Source: Loripinus fragilis
Taxonomy: Eukaryota > Mollusca > Bivalvia > Lucinida > Lucinidae
DNA: 64,000 nt
Assembly: GCA_964019695.1 (NCBI GenBank)
Contig: OZ026517.1
Coordinates: 75,005,365-75,069,364, forward strand
Direction: 5' to 3'
This document shows, one piece after another, positions 45,381-56,630 of this stretch. The first letter of the stretch is position 1, and every line of letters starts with the position of its first letter. The notes under the pieces were generated by a model. It made no database searches. It had not been told where the DNA came from and worked only from the letters and a program-made list of their open reading frames with translations. Position numbers and translations under genes: made by a program.

Positions 45381-46733
45381 CAATTATTGACTATTGAGGT
45401 ATTGGACATGATGTGATAGCGACCTTAGAGTACCAAGGTTGGCAATCGACTGGTCAATATGCATATTGACCAGACCAGTGGTCATTACTGGTTTTAACCG
45501 GTCATTACTGGTCGATTGGTGGTCAATTGGTCGATTGAAAAAAAAACTTCGTTGATGTGAAGATACTTAGCATTGTTTATCCCCTGTTTTACTTAACTCT
45601 ATAAAAACTAAAAGTAGTTTAATGTAAAATAATACACTGAGGTTTAACTGAAAATGTGTTGTTGGTTTTTAGCTGATTTTGCTTAAAAAAGTATCAATAA
45701 TTAATAAGCCGTAAAATAAACAAAAATGAAATGTCAATAGTTTCAGATCTTCAGTCCAAATCATTACCACAACTTTCAGTTCAGACAAACAGTCTTGAAC
45801 TTATTTTCTGTTAACCATTAATAAAAAAGGCAGAGTCAAGTAATGAAAATAAATAAATTTTTAAACTAGCTTTTTGCATAGAAATAAAAAAAATAATTAA
45901 AATCAAGGACTTATTTTAAAATAAGAGAAAGTAAAAAATTGATCATCATAGAGGTCATCATGTATAAATATAAGAATGCTGTATTAGTTTAAATTCAAAT
46001 TGGTTTGGCTTCTTACCTGAAAAGACGAAGGTTTGAAAATTATTAAGAAAACACTTAATGTTGAACAATATATCAGACATATGAAATTATTTTTTACTTT
46101 AAATACCCTTGGACAAACAAAACTGTCAAAATACCAGGCATGTCTCTCAGACTGAAGAAGGTGTGTCCAGTTTATAACACCTATCCAATCACTGAGCTTA
46201 AAATGTATTGGCTAATTCAGTGGCATCTGTGTGTATATAGAGGTGTGAAAGTGTGGTCATTTAGTTATCTGCTGTTATCAGTTAATAATTGACCAAGTTT
46301 CATAAACTAATAAAAGTCAATGTCTCAAAATTGAGCAAAAAACCCTGTATGGTTATTCTATTCCGCCTTTGATGATGCAAGAAAGACTAGTGTTAGGTGC
46401 ATTGACTGTAATTCAGAACTCAGTGCTAAGGTATTGAGATAGAAATCTCACCATGAAAAGTGCCCTTGGCAGGGTGGAAACAGTATTTTTTTTTTATTTT
46501 TTTCAATAGATAAAACATAAAACATGTACAAATATCTCAATCCACCGCAAAAACGTCCCTTAGAATTTTCAATCGACCACTCAGATTCGTATTGACCACT
46601 GGTTAAAACCGGTGAGGGTTTCGACCGCCCAACCTTGTAGAGTACCAATATTGACAGAGGCGGAGCCAAGGTCAATATTGGTATTCTCAGGTCGATATCA
46701 TATCATGTCCAATGCCTCAATAGTCAACAATTG
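45381..46733. mobile_element. 1.35-kb element with terminal inverted repeats of about 160 bp, non-coding
   Basis: CAATTATTGACTATTGAGG, TATTGGACATGATGTGAT and GACCTTAGAGTACCAA on the left correspond inverted to the right end (46565-46733), followed inward by GTCGATTG and TAAAACCGGT motifs on both sides. The right arm has an extra hairpin (46641-46690, CCAATATTGAC/GTCAATATTGG). No transposase frame. Confidence 0.8.
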
Positions 46734-46739
46734 ATTTAT

Positions 46740-48014
46740 TATATAATTTCTCTAAACAAAAAAAGCAACAACAATAACAACAAAATCTTGGCTATGGACT
46801 ACGTCTTGGACCGTCTTGAATTTCTTTTTTTTACATGATGACTTACTGATTTCATTCAGTTAAAAGAGGAATGAATGCATACTTTATTGTAAATACAACT
46901 GCAGACAGAGAAGATCCAGATTAAATGCCGCCTAATGTGTCTACACTGTTTGCTACATGTAAGACAAAAATGATCTTCAGGGAAAAAACTGCAATTTTGT
47001 TTAGGAATTAAAACCTGTGGCCCTTTGAATTATACAATGGACCATTCCAAGTTTATTGCATCAATCCAGAAGGAAGAAATCATTAGTTCATTTAAGAGTT
47101 CTGCTAATTACTATATTCAACAGTAAAGTCTGAATTACATGTATATGATGAAACACCAAATTGTGTGAGTTTCGTGCTGCTGTCACTCACTAAATTGTAT
47201 TTACAGCAAATCATGCCAGTTTCATGCTGAAAGCACACCTGTTATGGAAAGTTTCTATGAAGTCTATTTTTAGTAACTAATATTGAATGGGGAAAACCAG
47301 CAGCCCATGTGATATGTAGTTTTATGGACTCGAGTGGATTGGCATCTGAGCCAATCAAAAGATGTCTTTTTATAGGTTATATAATAATATAAAATATCAA
47401 ATAAACGAACTTAATTTGTTTTTTAAAACTAATATTTTGAGTAATGCAGTCTAGCATTTTTAAAGTAGTATTTTAACATAAGTATTTTTCATAAGTTTTC
47501 ACCAAATAAAGGCACCACAATCTATCTTATTTTCTAAAACTATTATCTTTAATAATGCAGTCTAGCTTTTCCGAAATATAATTTTAACATGTTTATCAGT
47601 ATTTTTCATAAGTTATCAGTCCTTGAAAACAGAGGGAAAGTCTTTTAGAAGTCCTTGAATTTACACAAACTTGCCTGTATGAACCTTGTAGAGTGCAGAC
47701 ATGGAATTTTCATAGTTATATGACCTTGAAAATTAAGACAAGGTCATGAATATCTAATCTTTCCTTTTCGTTGTTGTAAAACAAATATCTGTACAAGTGT
47801 CACAAGTTTGGAATAAAATCCAAACAGCGGTTCATAAGTTAGAATTCAGACAATAAGATATGCCCATGCTATCGCAAATAATAATGCAGACAGGATCCAT
47901 ACCAAAAACAATATGTCTGTCCAACCTTTCATACATATTCTTATAGTCTGCTTTGTTTAGTTCAAAATTTCTAAAGTGGAAATGTCCAGCTAGCGATCTG
48001 GTCAAACCATTATC
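46740..48014. other. Intron 2 sequence, no gene; one decayed foldback
   Basis: AGAGAAGATCCAGATTAAATG...CTACACTGTTTGC at about 46908-46955 is a foldback remnant with its usual CTTCAGGG follow-on. A short direct repeat (TAATGCAGTCTAGC and TTTTAACAT) lies at about 47440-47600. Confidence 0.45.
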
Positions 48015-49140
48015 TTGTTTGATTTTATTAACCTGACACAGGTGCATAATTTCACGGTTAGTGCACAAGATATTTTTACCTTCCGTCGACTTTCGGTATT
48101 TACCGTAAGTTTTACAGGAACTAAACAAGTACTAATGCAGATAATGAAGTTTTGTGCCGTCCTACTGACTAGTCAAGTGGTTATGATACAGAGTTTAAAA
48201 CCAAAAGGTCGCGAGTTCTAGTCCACGTGTGTTCTTTTTTTACCTTTATTCGATTCGTTTAATTTCATTATAGATGTACCTGTACCACGACCTTTGATGA
48301 ATGAAATTTTGGATCATTCTATTTCAAAAGTTGATGCGTAACGCGTAAAATGAGCCAGTCTGTCCGAAACATCTTCAGAGATTCACGTGAAAATATTGTT
48401 CCATATTATAGCCAAAACATACGGCTGAAATTATTTACTATACATGTTGTTTGAACTTAAGTTCAGTGGGAAAGCGTCTGAAGAAAAGTATGCAGCAAGT
48501 CTTGGCACTAAGGCAAAGCAGATATTTTTTAAATATTTGCGATTACTTTAAAAAAAAATATGTCAAAAGCACAGAGATTCAATTTCACATGTCGAGTGTT
48601 GGGTAAACGTTCTCGGTGAGGATCCTACTGAATAACAAATGCAAGACTAAGTATAGATAAACAAATAACTTTGAAGCGTGACTATATTTACAAAATTGAA
48701 AATACGTATCTAGAAATAGGGGGTTCAGACGTTTATAATGTATCCTTTTCTATTTTGAAGCACGTAGATGTTCCAGACAGACTGGCTCAGTGTATGCGTT
48801 AAGCATCAACCTTTTGAATATAATGATCCAAAGTACATTACTCAGAGGTCGTGGTACATCTATAATAAATGAAGTTAAACGAATCGAATAAAGGTAAAAT
48901 ACAAAACAAAACAAAAACAAGAACATACATGGACTCGAGCTCACAACCTTTAAGTTGTAAACTCTGTACCATAACCACTTGACTAGTCAGTAGGACAGTG
49001 CAAAATGCTTCATTATCTCATTAGTACTTGCAAAATTCCTGTAAAACTTACGGTAAATACCGAAAGTCGACGAAAGGTAAAAATATCTTGTGCACTTACC
49101 GTGAAATTATGCACCTGTGTCAGGTTAATAAATCGAACAA
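48015..49140. mobile_element. 1.1-kb inverted-repeat element with a tRNA-like sequence in each 365-base arm
   Basis: 48015-48374 and 48767-49140 are inverted copies with roughly 85-90 percent identity by eye. Shared blocks include TTAACCTGACACAGGTGCAT, GTCGACTTTCGGTATTTACC, CCTACTGACTAGTCAAGTGG and TTTACCTTTATTCGATTCG. Within each arm CTAGTCAAGTGGTTATG resembles an A-box and GCGAGTTCTAGTCC (left) or TGAGCTCGAGTCC (right) a B-box, separated as in a tRNA. This may be a SINE duplicated in inverted orientation or a transposon that took up a tRNA-like promoter. The spacer of about 390 bases is non-coding. Confidence 0.85.
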
Positions 49141-49365
49141 TACCAACCTATAGTTGTCAATAAATAAATTTCTGAAGAAAGCAAACAGTCACTGATCATA
49201 CTGCTGTTTTGTTCAGTATGATCTGGGACAATTTGTTTGCACATGCTTTAATCCTTGGTTGACTGGAAACCAGGCCTAAATGGGTACTTTTGCAAAGAGT
49301 GATGAAATGCTGCATAATCAGAGTTCTCATTAACTCCATATTTGGATTATTTCACACCAACTTTT

Positions 49366-50741
49366 TATACCCCGCCACACTTTAGTGGCGAGGTATTATG
49401 TTATACCCTTCGGTGTCTGTCCGTCCGTCCGTCCGTGCTCACCATTTCCGATCGATAACTTGAGTATTTATTCACGGAATTTTTTCAAATTTTGCATACA
49501 TATTGTTATCGGCGATGAGTGGTATGGGATTGTTAATGGGCAAAATCCGTTCATTTTTAACGGAGTTACTGCCCTTTTTCGTATTGGAAAAATGGTTTCT
49601 GGCCTGTTATTCCTTTACTGTTCATGATATCTGAATGAAACTTCACAGATATGTTGCACATCAAAGGTTACATATTGTGATTAAGGACCGTCACTCTGAC
49701 CTTCCCAGTTTGTGAGTTATCCGCCCTTGATAGGTCTGAAAAAAGGTTTTTGACCTATTGTTCCTTTACTATATGGAATATCTGAATATAACTTCACAGA
49801 TATGTTTCACATCAAAGGTAACATATTGTGACTAAGAACCGTCACTCTTACCTTTCCCGTTTGTGAGTTATCCACCCTTGATTGAATTAAAAAATGTTTT
49901 TTACCCGTAGTTCCTTTACTATGTGGAATATTTAAATGAAACTTTACAGATATGTTTCACATCAAAGGTTACATACTGTGACAAAGAACCATCACTCTTA
50001 CCTTTCCAGTTCATGAGTTATCTGCCCTTGATTGACCTGAAAAATGGTTTTTGACCTGTAGTTCATTTACTATATGGAATATCTGAATGAAACTTCACAG
50101 ATATGTTGACCATCAAAGGTTACATATTGTGGGTAAGGATCGTCACTCTTACCTTTCCAGATTGTGAGTTATCCACCCTTGATTGATCTGAGAATTGGTT
50201 TTTGACCTGTAGTTCATTTCATCCGTCCGTGCTCATGACCATCAAAGGTTACATATTGTGGGTAAGGATCGTCACTCTTACCTTTCCAAATTGTGAGTTA
50301 TCCACCCTTGATTGATCTGAGAATTGGTTTTTGACCTGTAGTTCATTTCATCCGTCCGTGCTCACTGTTTCCGATCGATAACTTGAGTATTTATGCACAG
50401 AATTTTTTCAAATTTTGCATACATATTGTTATTGGGGATGAGTGGTATGGGATTGTTAATGGGCAGAATCTGACCATTTTCGATGGAGTTACTGCCCTTT
50501 CTCCCTTTAAAAAATGGTTTCTGGCCTGTTTTTCTTTTACTGTTTATGATATCTGAATGAAACTTCACAGATATGTTGAACAGCAAAGATTACATATTAC
50601 AACGAAGGACCGTCACTCTTACCTTTCCAGTTCATGAGTTATCTGCCCTTGATTAATCTTGTCTATCTCAGTTCTGTTGCTATTTAGGCATTATATATCT
50701 CACAAAATAACTTTTGGTGCCCCCAGCAGTGGCGGGGTATT
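49366..50741. mobile_element. Element with ATACCCCGCCAC termini and internal ~145-bp tandem units
   Basis: The left end ATACCCCGCCACAC...GTGGCGAGGTAT and the right end GCAGTGGCGGGGTAT are inverted. Between them a unit with CTTCACAGATATGTT, CATCAAAGGTTACATATTG, GTCACTCTTACCTTTCC and GAGTTATCCACCCTTGAT occurs about six times. The head block CGATCGATAACTTGAGTATTT and GAGTGGTATGGGATTGTTAA occurs twice (49450 and 50375). The stretch 50237-50355 is a near-exact duplicate of 50116-50230. All of it lies in stefin intron 2. Confidence 0.8.
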
Positions 50742-50977
50742 ATGCAGTGCTTGCGGTGCTTTTATTGATTTTGAATCTGCACTCTGCTCTGTTTTCTGAG
50801 ACAAAATTAACCTGTGACCCGAAATTGTATATAATGGACCATTCCGACTTTATTGAATGGAAAATTCCATTAGCCGGAAAAATATTAAGCTTTTCTGTTG
50901 TTTCATGCACTCACCATGCATGGGTCCAGATATTCCGAGGGTCCTGAAAACTTTTTTATTAGGTATTTCAGAGGCCT

Positions 50978-51055
50978 GTATGAACCACCCCGAGATGCAA
51001 TTGGACCTTGGTTCAGGGGACCTAGGTCCAATTGCTCCTCGGGGGTGGTTCATAC
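50978..51055. repeat. Palindrome, arms of about 35 bases, in stefin intron 2
   Basis: GTATGAACCACCCCGAG...GCAATTGGACC against GGTCCAATTGCTCCTCGGGG...GTTCATAC, with GGTTCAGGGGACC as loop. Confidence 0.85.
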
Positions 51056-51093
51056 CAGTATTTCTAAGGAAACATATAGCAACCTATGATTTT

Positions 51094-51095
<2 letters not shown>

Positions 51096-51134
<39 letters not shown>
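51096..51134 (+). repeat. 39-base G homopolymer just upstream of the stefin exon 3 acceptor
   Basis: An uninterrupted run of G on the sense strand, 67 bases before the splice site. It is followed by GTCTCCCCCTCTGGATCTGC, the right half of the GGATCC foldback family. In RNA it could form a G-quadruplex near the branch point. The true length may be affected by sequencing. Confidence 0.85.
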
Positions 51135-51136
<2 letters not shown>

Positions 51137-51201
51137 GACCCTGTCTCCCCCTCTGGATCTGCCCATGCTCAGAGTGAAGTTACTGTCTTGTTACTTTTCA
51201 G

Positions 51202-51357
51202 ATTCAAGTTGGTCCAGAAGAATGTATTCATGTTCGTATCTATGAACCGTTACCTTGTAATAATGATAGCAATCAGAGAGTGTTCCTTCATGGACATCTA
51301 GCAGGAAAGAAGGTGGCAGATAGTTTGGATTCTTTTGATCAACAATATGATAATTAA
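51202..51357 (+). CDS. Stefin / cystatin B-like, coding exon 3 and stop
   Basis: After TTGTTACTTTTCAG the frame gives 51 codons (residues 58-108): IQVGPEECIHVRIYEPLPC, where Leu74-Pro75 occupies the second inhibitory loop as in stefins, then NNDSNQRVFLHGHLAGK and a C-terminal SLDSFDQQYDN before TAA (51355-51357). The full protein is 108 residues against about 98 in vertebrate stefins, the extra length being at the C-terminus. Intron 2 is 6520 bases and consists largely of inverted and tandem repeats. A 39-base G run ends only 67 bases before this acceptor. Confidence 0.95.
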   Translation: MQVGPEECIHVRIYEPLPCNNDSNQRVFLHGHLAGKKVADSLDSFDQQYDN

Positions 51358-51385
51358 CTATTTGCACCCTGAGAAATTTTTTATG

Positions 51386-51575
51386 CTTTTTTGTCATCTG
51401 CTGAATATTTCAAAATCAACTTTTTTGAAAAGTTCTTTCAGGAATACCATCTGAGTGTCAAACAGATTGGATCCAGATCAGGCCCGACGTTTTGTTGTGC
51501 CTGATCTGGGTCCAGTCTGTTTGCAAAGGTTATCAGCAGAGGACACTAGGAGAAAAAGGCTTAACAGAGATTCTT
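51386..51575. repeat. Foldback-family member in the stefin 3' untranslated region
   Basis: TTTTTTGTCATCTGCTGAA at the left and TTATCAGCAGAGGACAC at the right form the outer pair. Inside at 51459-51523 is CAAACAGATTGGATCCAGAT...CTGATCTGGGTCCAGTCTG with core GGCCCGAC. It starts 29 bases after the stefin stop codon. Confidence 0.75.
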
Positions 51576-52009
51576 CTTTACTTATCATAACTTGTGCTAA
51601 CACAGAGAGCCCTGAAGAGCATGAGGACACAAATAGCTACATGTATGTTTAAATATTTACATTTTCAAAGCAAGCCTTTAATGAATCTTAAGATTTTTTT
51701 TTTGCAAACGTTCATAGCCTCATGAACAACACAAAATTTAATTGACAGCTGCCAAGCTCACTTGCCCGTGCAATTCGCTTCGAACATCGAGTTCATTCCC
51801 CAGATGTGACACTGGTATTGTGATTGACAGCGAGTCACACCAGAGTCCCAGGTGCAAAACAAGTTTCTTGTTTGCTCCATTGGCCGTCCGTGTTCACACT
51901 GGTTGTTCTGCTTTTAAGTTTAACAATCCAACAAATCCGTTAATACAATTAAAGATCAAATTGTTTCATCTCCTAAATTATAAATACTTTCTATATATTA
52001 GTTATTTAT

Positions 52010-52015
52010 AATAAA
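52010..52015 (+). terminator. Candidate polyadenylation signal AATAAA for the stefin gene
   Basis: This is a plus-strand AATAAA past the stop codon that I noticed, giving a 3' untranslated region of about 670 bases. Unproven; the sequence here is AT-rich and such hexamers occur by chance. Confidence 0.3.
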
Positions 52016-52032
52016 ATGTAAATATAAGTAAT

Positions 52033-52170
52033 AAATTCAATTTTTGGAAGTTCATGGAATCATGAATAGTTCGGGTCTCTTGCAAAAATAATGTGAAGCC
52101 CTTTGGGCTTCACTTATTTGCAAGAGACAGAAGTATTCATGATTCCATGATCCCTCCAAAAATCGAATTC
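52033..52170. repeat. Palindrome with arms of about 60 bases
   Basis: CAATTTTTGGAAGTTCATGG, AATCATGAAT, GTCTCTTGCAAA and GTGAAGCCC on the left; GGGCTTCAC, TTTGCAAGAGAC, ATTCATGATT and CCATGATCC...CCAAAAATCG on the right. Loop of 2-4 bases. Confidence 0.85.
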
Positions 52171-52251
52171 ATTTCTTAAATGTAGGATTCAAGACGAGGT
52201 GGTGTATTTCTGATTTCTCAGTGGGAACATTGGTTGTGGTATTAACCCTTT

Positions 52252-52582
52252 GTTTTGTTTTTGTTCGTTTTGTTGCTTTCGTCCCAATCAACAGCTATGG
52301 TCATGGTGGGACAGTCAGTTCACCTAACGACACTTTTTCCTGTGCAAGCTTGAACAAGTAGTTAACCAGTACTTCGGGCACATACTTTTGCTTGTAACTG
52401 ATGACAACCCTTCTTGAATGATTCAGCGGAGGGGAGGAGAATGACCACAGAATATATTTCATGATCAATCTCCACGAAAGTATGGGACCATGCCGGGTTC
52501 AAACTCTCGACCCTTGGATCTGCAGTCAGACTCACATCTGTTGCCAGGCATGTTACCGACTGCGCTACGCGGCCTGGTATAA
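52252..52582 (-). mobile_element. tRNA-derived SINE, second family, full length
   Basis: On the minus strand: CAGGCCGCGTAGCGCAGTCG (A-box region), GGTCGAGAGTTTGAACCC (B-box), then CCCATACTTTCGTGGAG, GATTGATCATGAAAT, TTCAAGAAGGGTTG, AGTTACAAGCAAAAGTATG and a tail TGTTGATTGGGACGAAAG. Clear match to 61157-61405 and 42676-42970. Confidence 0.85.
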
Positions 52583-52724
52583 ACCTTCTGTATACGGTCC
52601 ATACTAGTAGATTCTTCCTTTTGGTTTGATACAATAAATTTGCGATTGTCCATATCTAGGGGCATTAGGTTATAATTTTCAAGCAAATAATGTATTATTT
52701 TGTTGAAATGTCTTTTTAATCTTT

Positions 52725-52791
52725 ACAAACAGTGAAACCCCTAATGAAATGTTCCATTACGTGGCATTTTATCTGGGTCTTCACTGTTTGC
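52725..52791. repeat. Foldback palindrome, core GAAATG type
   Basis: ACAAACAGTGAAACCCC...GAAATGTTCCA against GTGGCATTTTATCTGGGTC...CACTGTTTG. Close relative at 58789-58850. Confidence 0.75.
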
Positions 52792-53061
52792 AAAAGTACC
52801 CATTTATGGGCTTCCAGTCTACAAAGCGTTATGATGGTTACATGTATGTGCCATTTATATCAGCATTTTATGAGCTGGTTTACATGAAATTTACATTTTT
52901 ATTACATATTCCTAATGAGATTTTTCTAGCCAATTTGTTTATTAAACCTTATAATAAGAGTACAAATGTTTGTGTTGTTTTTAATTATTCAAGTGTTTGA
53001 GCATAAAGATATCCCTTAGCTCTTTACCCCATAGAGACGCATTTTAAGACTTACAAACATA

Positions 53062-53120
53062 GCAGACCCAGATCAGACAGCTCTTGTAAGAGCTGCCTGA
53101 TCAGGGTCTACTCTGCTTGC
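53062..53120. repeat. Foldback palindrome, core CAGACAGCTC/GAGCTGCCTG
   Basis: GCAGACCCAGATCAGACAGC against GCTGCCTGATCAGGGTCTAC with a loop-free centre, CTTGTAAG. Confidence 0.8.
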
Positions 53121-53315
53121 TTATGGAAAAATGATTAGATATGATACTACACTAGTGGACCTGACTTGTACAAACGTTAAAGTTTATTTATATAATTATT
53201 CATAGTGAGTGGAGCTTAGCATGCATATTCACGAAGGAAAGGGTTAAAGTGCCATCCACAGCTTGCTGTCATTTTCCAATTTTGTTCAAAGAAACCAAAT
53301 AAGATTTCATATCAA

Positions 53316-53553
53316 CTGCGTAGCCAGAAGGTTAAAAAAGTGAGGCACATCAAAGGGTGACTACTGGATCAAGCAATGATTTTCAATTGCGTCCCTTTTC
53401 AAATGGGAACTCTTATAGGAGGGAGCAAATTCTTCCCTTTATGAGCAGTTCCTCATAGTATGGACAATCACTTTTATCACATTACGTGACCTCCCTTAAA
53501 TACTTCTATTTTTATTACGCATGTGCGTAACCTGCATAATGGGTGCTACGCCA
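53316..53553. mobile_element. MITE with TGGCGTAGC-type termini, copy 2, inverted
   Basis: From CTGCGTAGCCAGAAGG to GGGTGCTACGCCA. Matches 6121-6381 in reverse (GGCACATCAAAGGGTGAC, AATGGGAACTC, TTACGCATGTGCGTAAC). Confidence 0.7.
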
Positions 53554-54621
53554 ATGAATATTTCATGTAAATTCAAATGTAATAAACTTTATTCAACTTA
53601 GATATCACTGATTTTATTCTTCTGATGCAGTTTGGATTGGTTCTTCAAGGGTTAAAGTTAAGTTTCTGGAATGTTAGTATAACTCAGTTTTCAAGTCCAA
53701 AAATGATGATTATAACACTAGGCCATACTGGTGGGACAGCATGTTGACTGAGTGGCTTTATATATGGTAGGCCTTGAGCTGGCTATAGACCCCCCTCCCC
53801 CCCCAGGTGGAATTTTGTACACTATGATTTTCTGAAACTACATTATATAAGACACAAAATAAAAAGATGTTAGCCCTCTGGGAGTGGCAGCGATAAGGTG
53901 TAACAGCACGTTATATACGTTACCCCCCAAAATAGCATTAAACGTCCCTGATAATGTCTCAACGATGACATGTTCGTACATATTTGCATGCTGACACAGG
54001 TTTATGAACTTCTTATAACACAGTTACATATTTTTAGTATTAATTTTATAAATGTCTTGAGTAATTACCGTTGTATACGTTCTTTAGCGTTTCCTGCGTT
54101 ATTTCCGAGTATCAGTATGGAATTTATTGACTGTACGTGTATTACATCTGTCACAGAATATAGTAAATCTATAAGGCTGCTACTAAAATGATTAAAACTT
54201 CTTTATTATGGTCGCTCACACTATTTTTCAGGTCCATGTTATGTATGTTACCTTCAAAATAGCATTAAACATTTAAGTTAACGTCTCTAACAAGCCCTGT
54301 TTATACTTATTTGCATGCTTGCACAGGTTTATGTACTTCTTTTAGCAAGGTTTACCTATTTTAAGTATTCATTTAATAAATGCCTTGAGCTTTATTTGTT
54401 ATGTGTGTTACCAAATGATACACAAGTTATTCTGAGTATCTGTATAGAAGTTGTTGACTATTCATGTATAAAGTCTGTCAGAGAATTTAGAAAATTTATA
54501 AGGCTGAAATAAATTGAAGTTCCTTATCAATTTATGGTGACTTAAACTAGTAATATGTGATCTATCAACCTTCGCTGTTTGCTCACATAAACAGTATATA
54601 TACCAGAGGGTCTAGATGGGG

Positions 54622-54888
54622 TATAATGATTAGTGAATAATGACCCTTTTTTATAATGAATAGTGAATAATGAGCCATAAGAATAATGAATAGTGAATAA
54701 TGAGATCCTAAAAAATAATGAATAATCCTATCTTTTTAATGAATTGAAGAAAAAATTAATGAATAGTGAATAATCAGATTTCTTTGCCACCTTTCTTACC
54801 TATAATGAATATTTGGTCTTATTCTAATGAATAACCCAAAATGTTAATGAGATGAATAATGGGCTAAATTTTTAATGAATAGTGAATA
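54622..54888. repeat. Tandem repeat of AATGAATAGTGAATAATGAG
   Basis: About ten imperfect units of 20-28 bases built from AATGAATAGTGAATAATG, placed directly before the broken gene. Confidence 0.85.
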
Positions 54889-54904
54889 CCAGACCCCCCC
54901 ATCC

Positions 54905-56630
54905 AGACCCTTATACCATGCATTCAAATCGGATGTTCTGGAAGACAGTTACTGTGAAGCAGCTGAGTTCTGGGCAAGGTATATGGATATGATTCAGATG
55001 GTGTTGATACTGATTAGGGCTACAAGGAATTGCATGTCATCTCTATCTGTATGCCTTGTTCCCAATGTTCATTGCAAAGGATCACAACACCTACACACAA
55101 TATGTACCTGTGTAACTGATTACACTCATAAAATTGATACACATCGCAGATGCATAGAACTTCTCAAAGAAAATAGGTTTAGCGTGTCACAACCATTGGT
55201 TCTTTGCTCGAGAAATGCATTTGACATAACTATCAGGCAAACAATAAAGAGGTATTATAGGCTTCAGCAACTAGAACTACACTTCGTACTACAGATGGAA
55301 TGGTGTATTACTCAATCACATCAGAGCTCAATATATTGAAACAACTCTTCAATGCACTGAAATGAAATATTCAATCTGCTCAGATGCAAAGTAGAATGAG
55401 TACTAGAGGCAGTTTCAGGCTTCACCAATCCTTCTAGTTTTAGTTTTGAAGGCAATGAACTGTACTTTTTGTCTTTTGGTGTGCCTGCTAAGCCTGGCTT
55501 AGCTAAGGATCTTATTGAGGCTGATGACATTGGCAGAAAGGCTGTTGCAGACTTCATTGACTCACTTTTAGTTTAAAACATCTGTCTATCACATCCGCCA
55601 TAAAATGCTACAAGCTAATAAAGTTTTGATGCTTGCGAGGTCAAGCAAGAAGAAATTGCCCAATTTACAAAACGTAAACAGCCAGATGAGAACTTAAAGG
55701 AGCGTCTTTGGTAAGCATGACCTTCTTTCTATTGGACATAATGTTGACCTTGAGTTGACACTGCTGTTCCTTCTGGGACCTCTACCATGGTCACTGTCAA
55801 CTCCTGATAGAATTTCCACCAAAACTGACAAGTCCAAACTTCAGCATGGCTTGCAATCACACATTTAACCAACATTAGATTGGCCATGTAGTGCTGCACA
55901 TAACGTTGATGTTAATGCTGTAACTACAGAGCATAATAGCTTTTCCTGTCACCTTCATGGATCTGATGGCACCAGTATTCAACCAGGCACTAAAGGCAGG
56001 GCATGTTGGTTTTGTCACTGATACATATATACAATGTAAAAGCAGCAGTCTATAAAGTCTTACAAACATTCTCGCAGAGGATAGCCTGGGTGTTTTGTTC
56101 AACAATGGTGTATGTAACATAAGGTGCACCTTCTGAATGTCAACAGCATTGGCCAGAATATGGGGGAAGAGATCTATAGTAATACACTGTTTAACAGATT
56201 GTGACACTACCAATGTGCTGATGTGTTAGTACCACGGAAAGGTTGTTCCTATCAAACTGATAGAGAACCCCTCCCCCCCTAGTTCATCAACATTCTAAGA
56301 AGGGTAGGAAAACAAATAAAGAATTGCCCAAGGCACTCATCAGTGATATGAAGCCCTAACATGTGCTATTTATGTAAGTGTGAATAAGATGCAGTACGGC
56401 ATGTTTCTGAAAAAGTACCAAAGCCATACACATATACTGACTATTTCAAATGGCATGAGCTTGAGCTTACCTCCACCCTGCTTTTCTGTCCTGAAGATGT
56501 ATATACAAAGATTGAACTACTAAGTCTTTCCCATGAAAACTAGTGAGGCTTTCCAGTTATGGACAAAATGTGTGGAAAATAAATGGGAAGGAAATCGAGT
56601 ACCTCTGGGTGAAAGAGAACTTGATTGTAC
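54905..56630 (+). pseudogene. Broken gene for an unidentified, apparently multicopy protein inside the composite element
   Basis: The opening frame gives HAFKSDVLEDSY and FWARYMDMIQMVLILIRATR (54915-55030). Across frameshifts it continues with DHNTYTQYVPVY-like (about 55085), NRFSVSQP and CSRNAFDITIRQTI (55170-55250), a stretch akin to FVFWCACxAW (about 55465) and LGPLPWSLSTPDRISTKTDKSKLQ (about 55777-55845). Last comes KPYTYTDYFKWHELE and LLFCPEDVYTKIELLSL (56420-56530). From memory, proteins with FWxxYMDMVQ and PLGPxPWSLAT blocks are repeated, uncharacterised gene families in mollusc and cnidarian genomes. Their function is unknown to me. More than five frame breaks make this copy inactive. 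It may be the element's own protein or a captured host gene. Confidence 0.65.

Noticed and set aside
50857..51301. Frames with poly-Gly around 51100
   Set aside because: They are translations of the G run and of the stefin exon in wrong frames.
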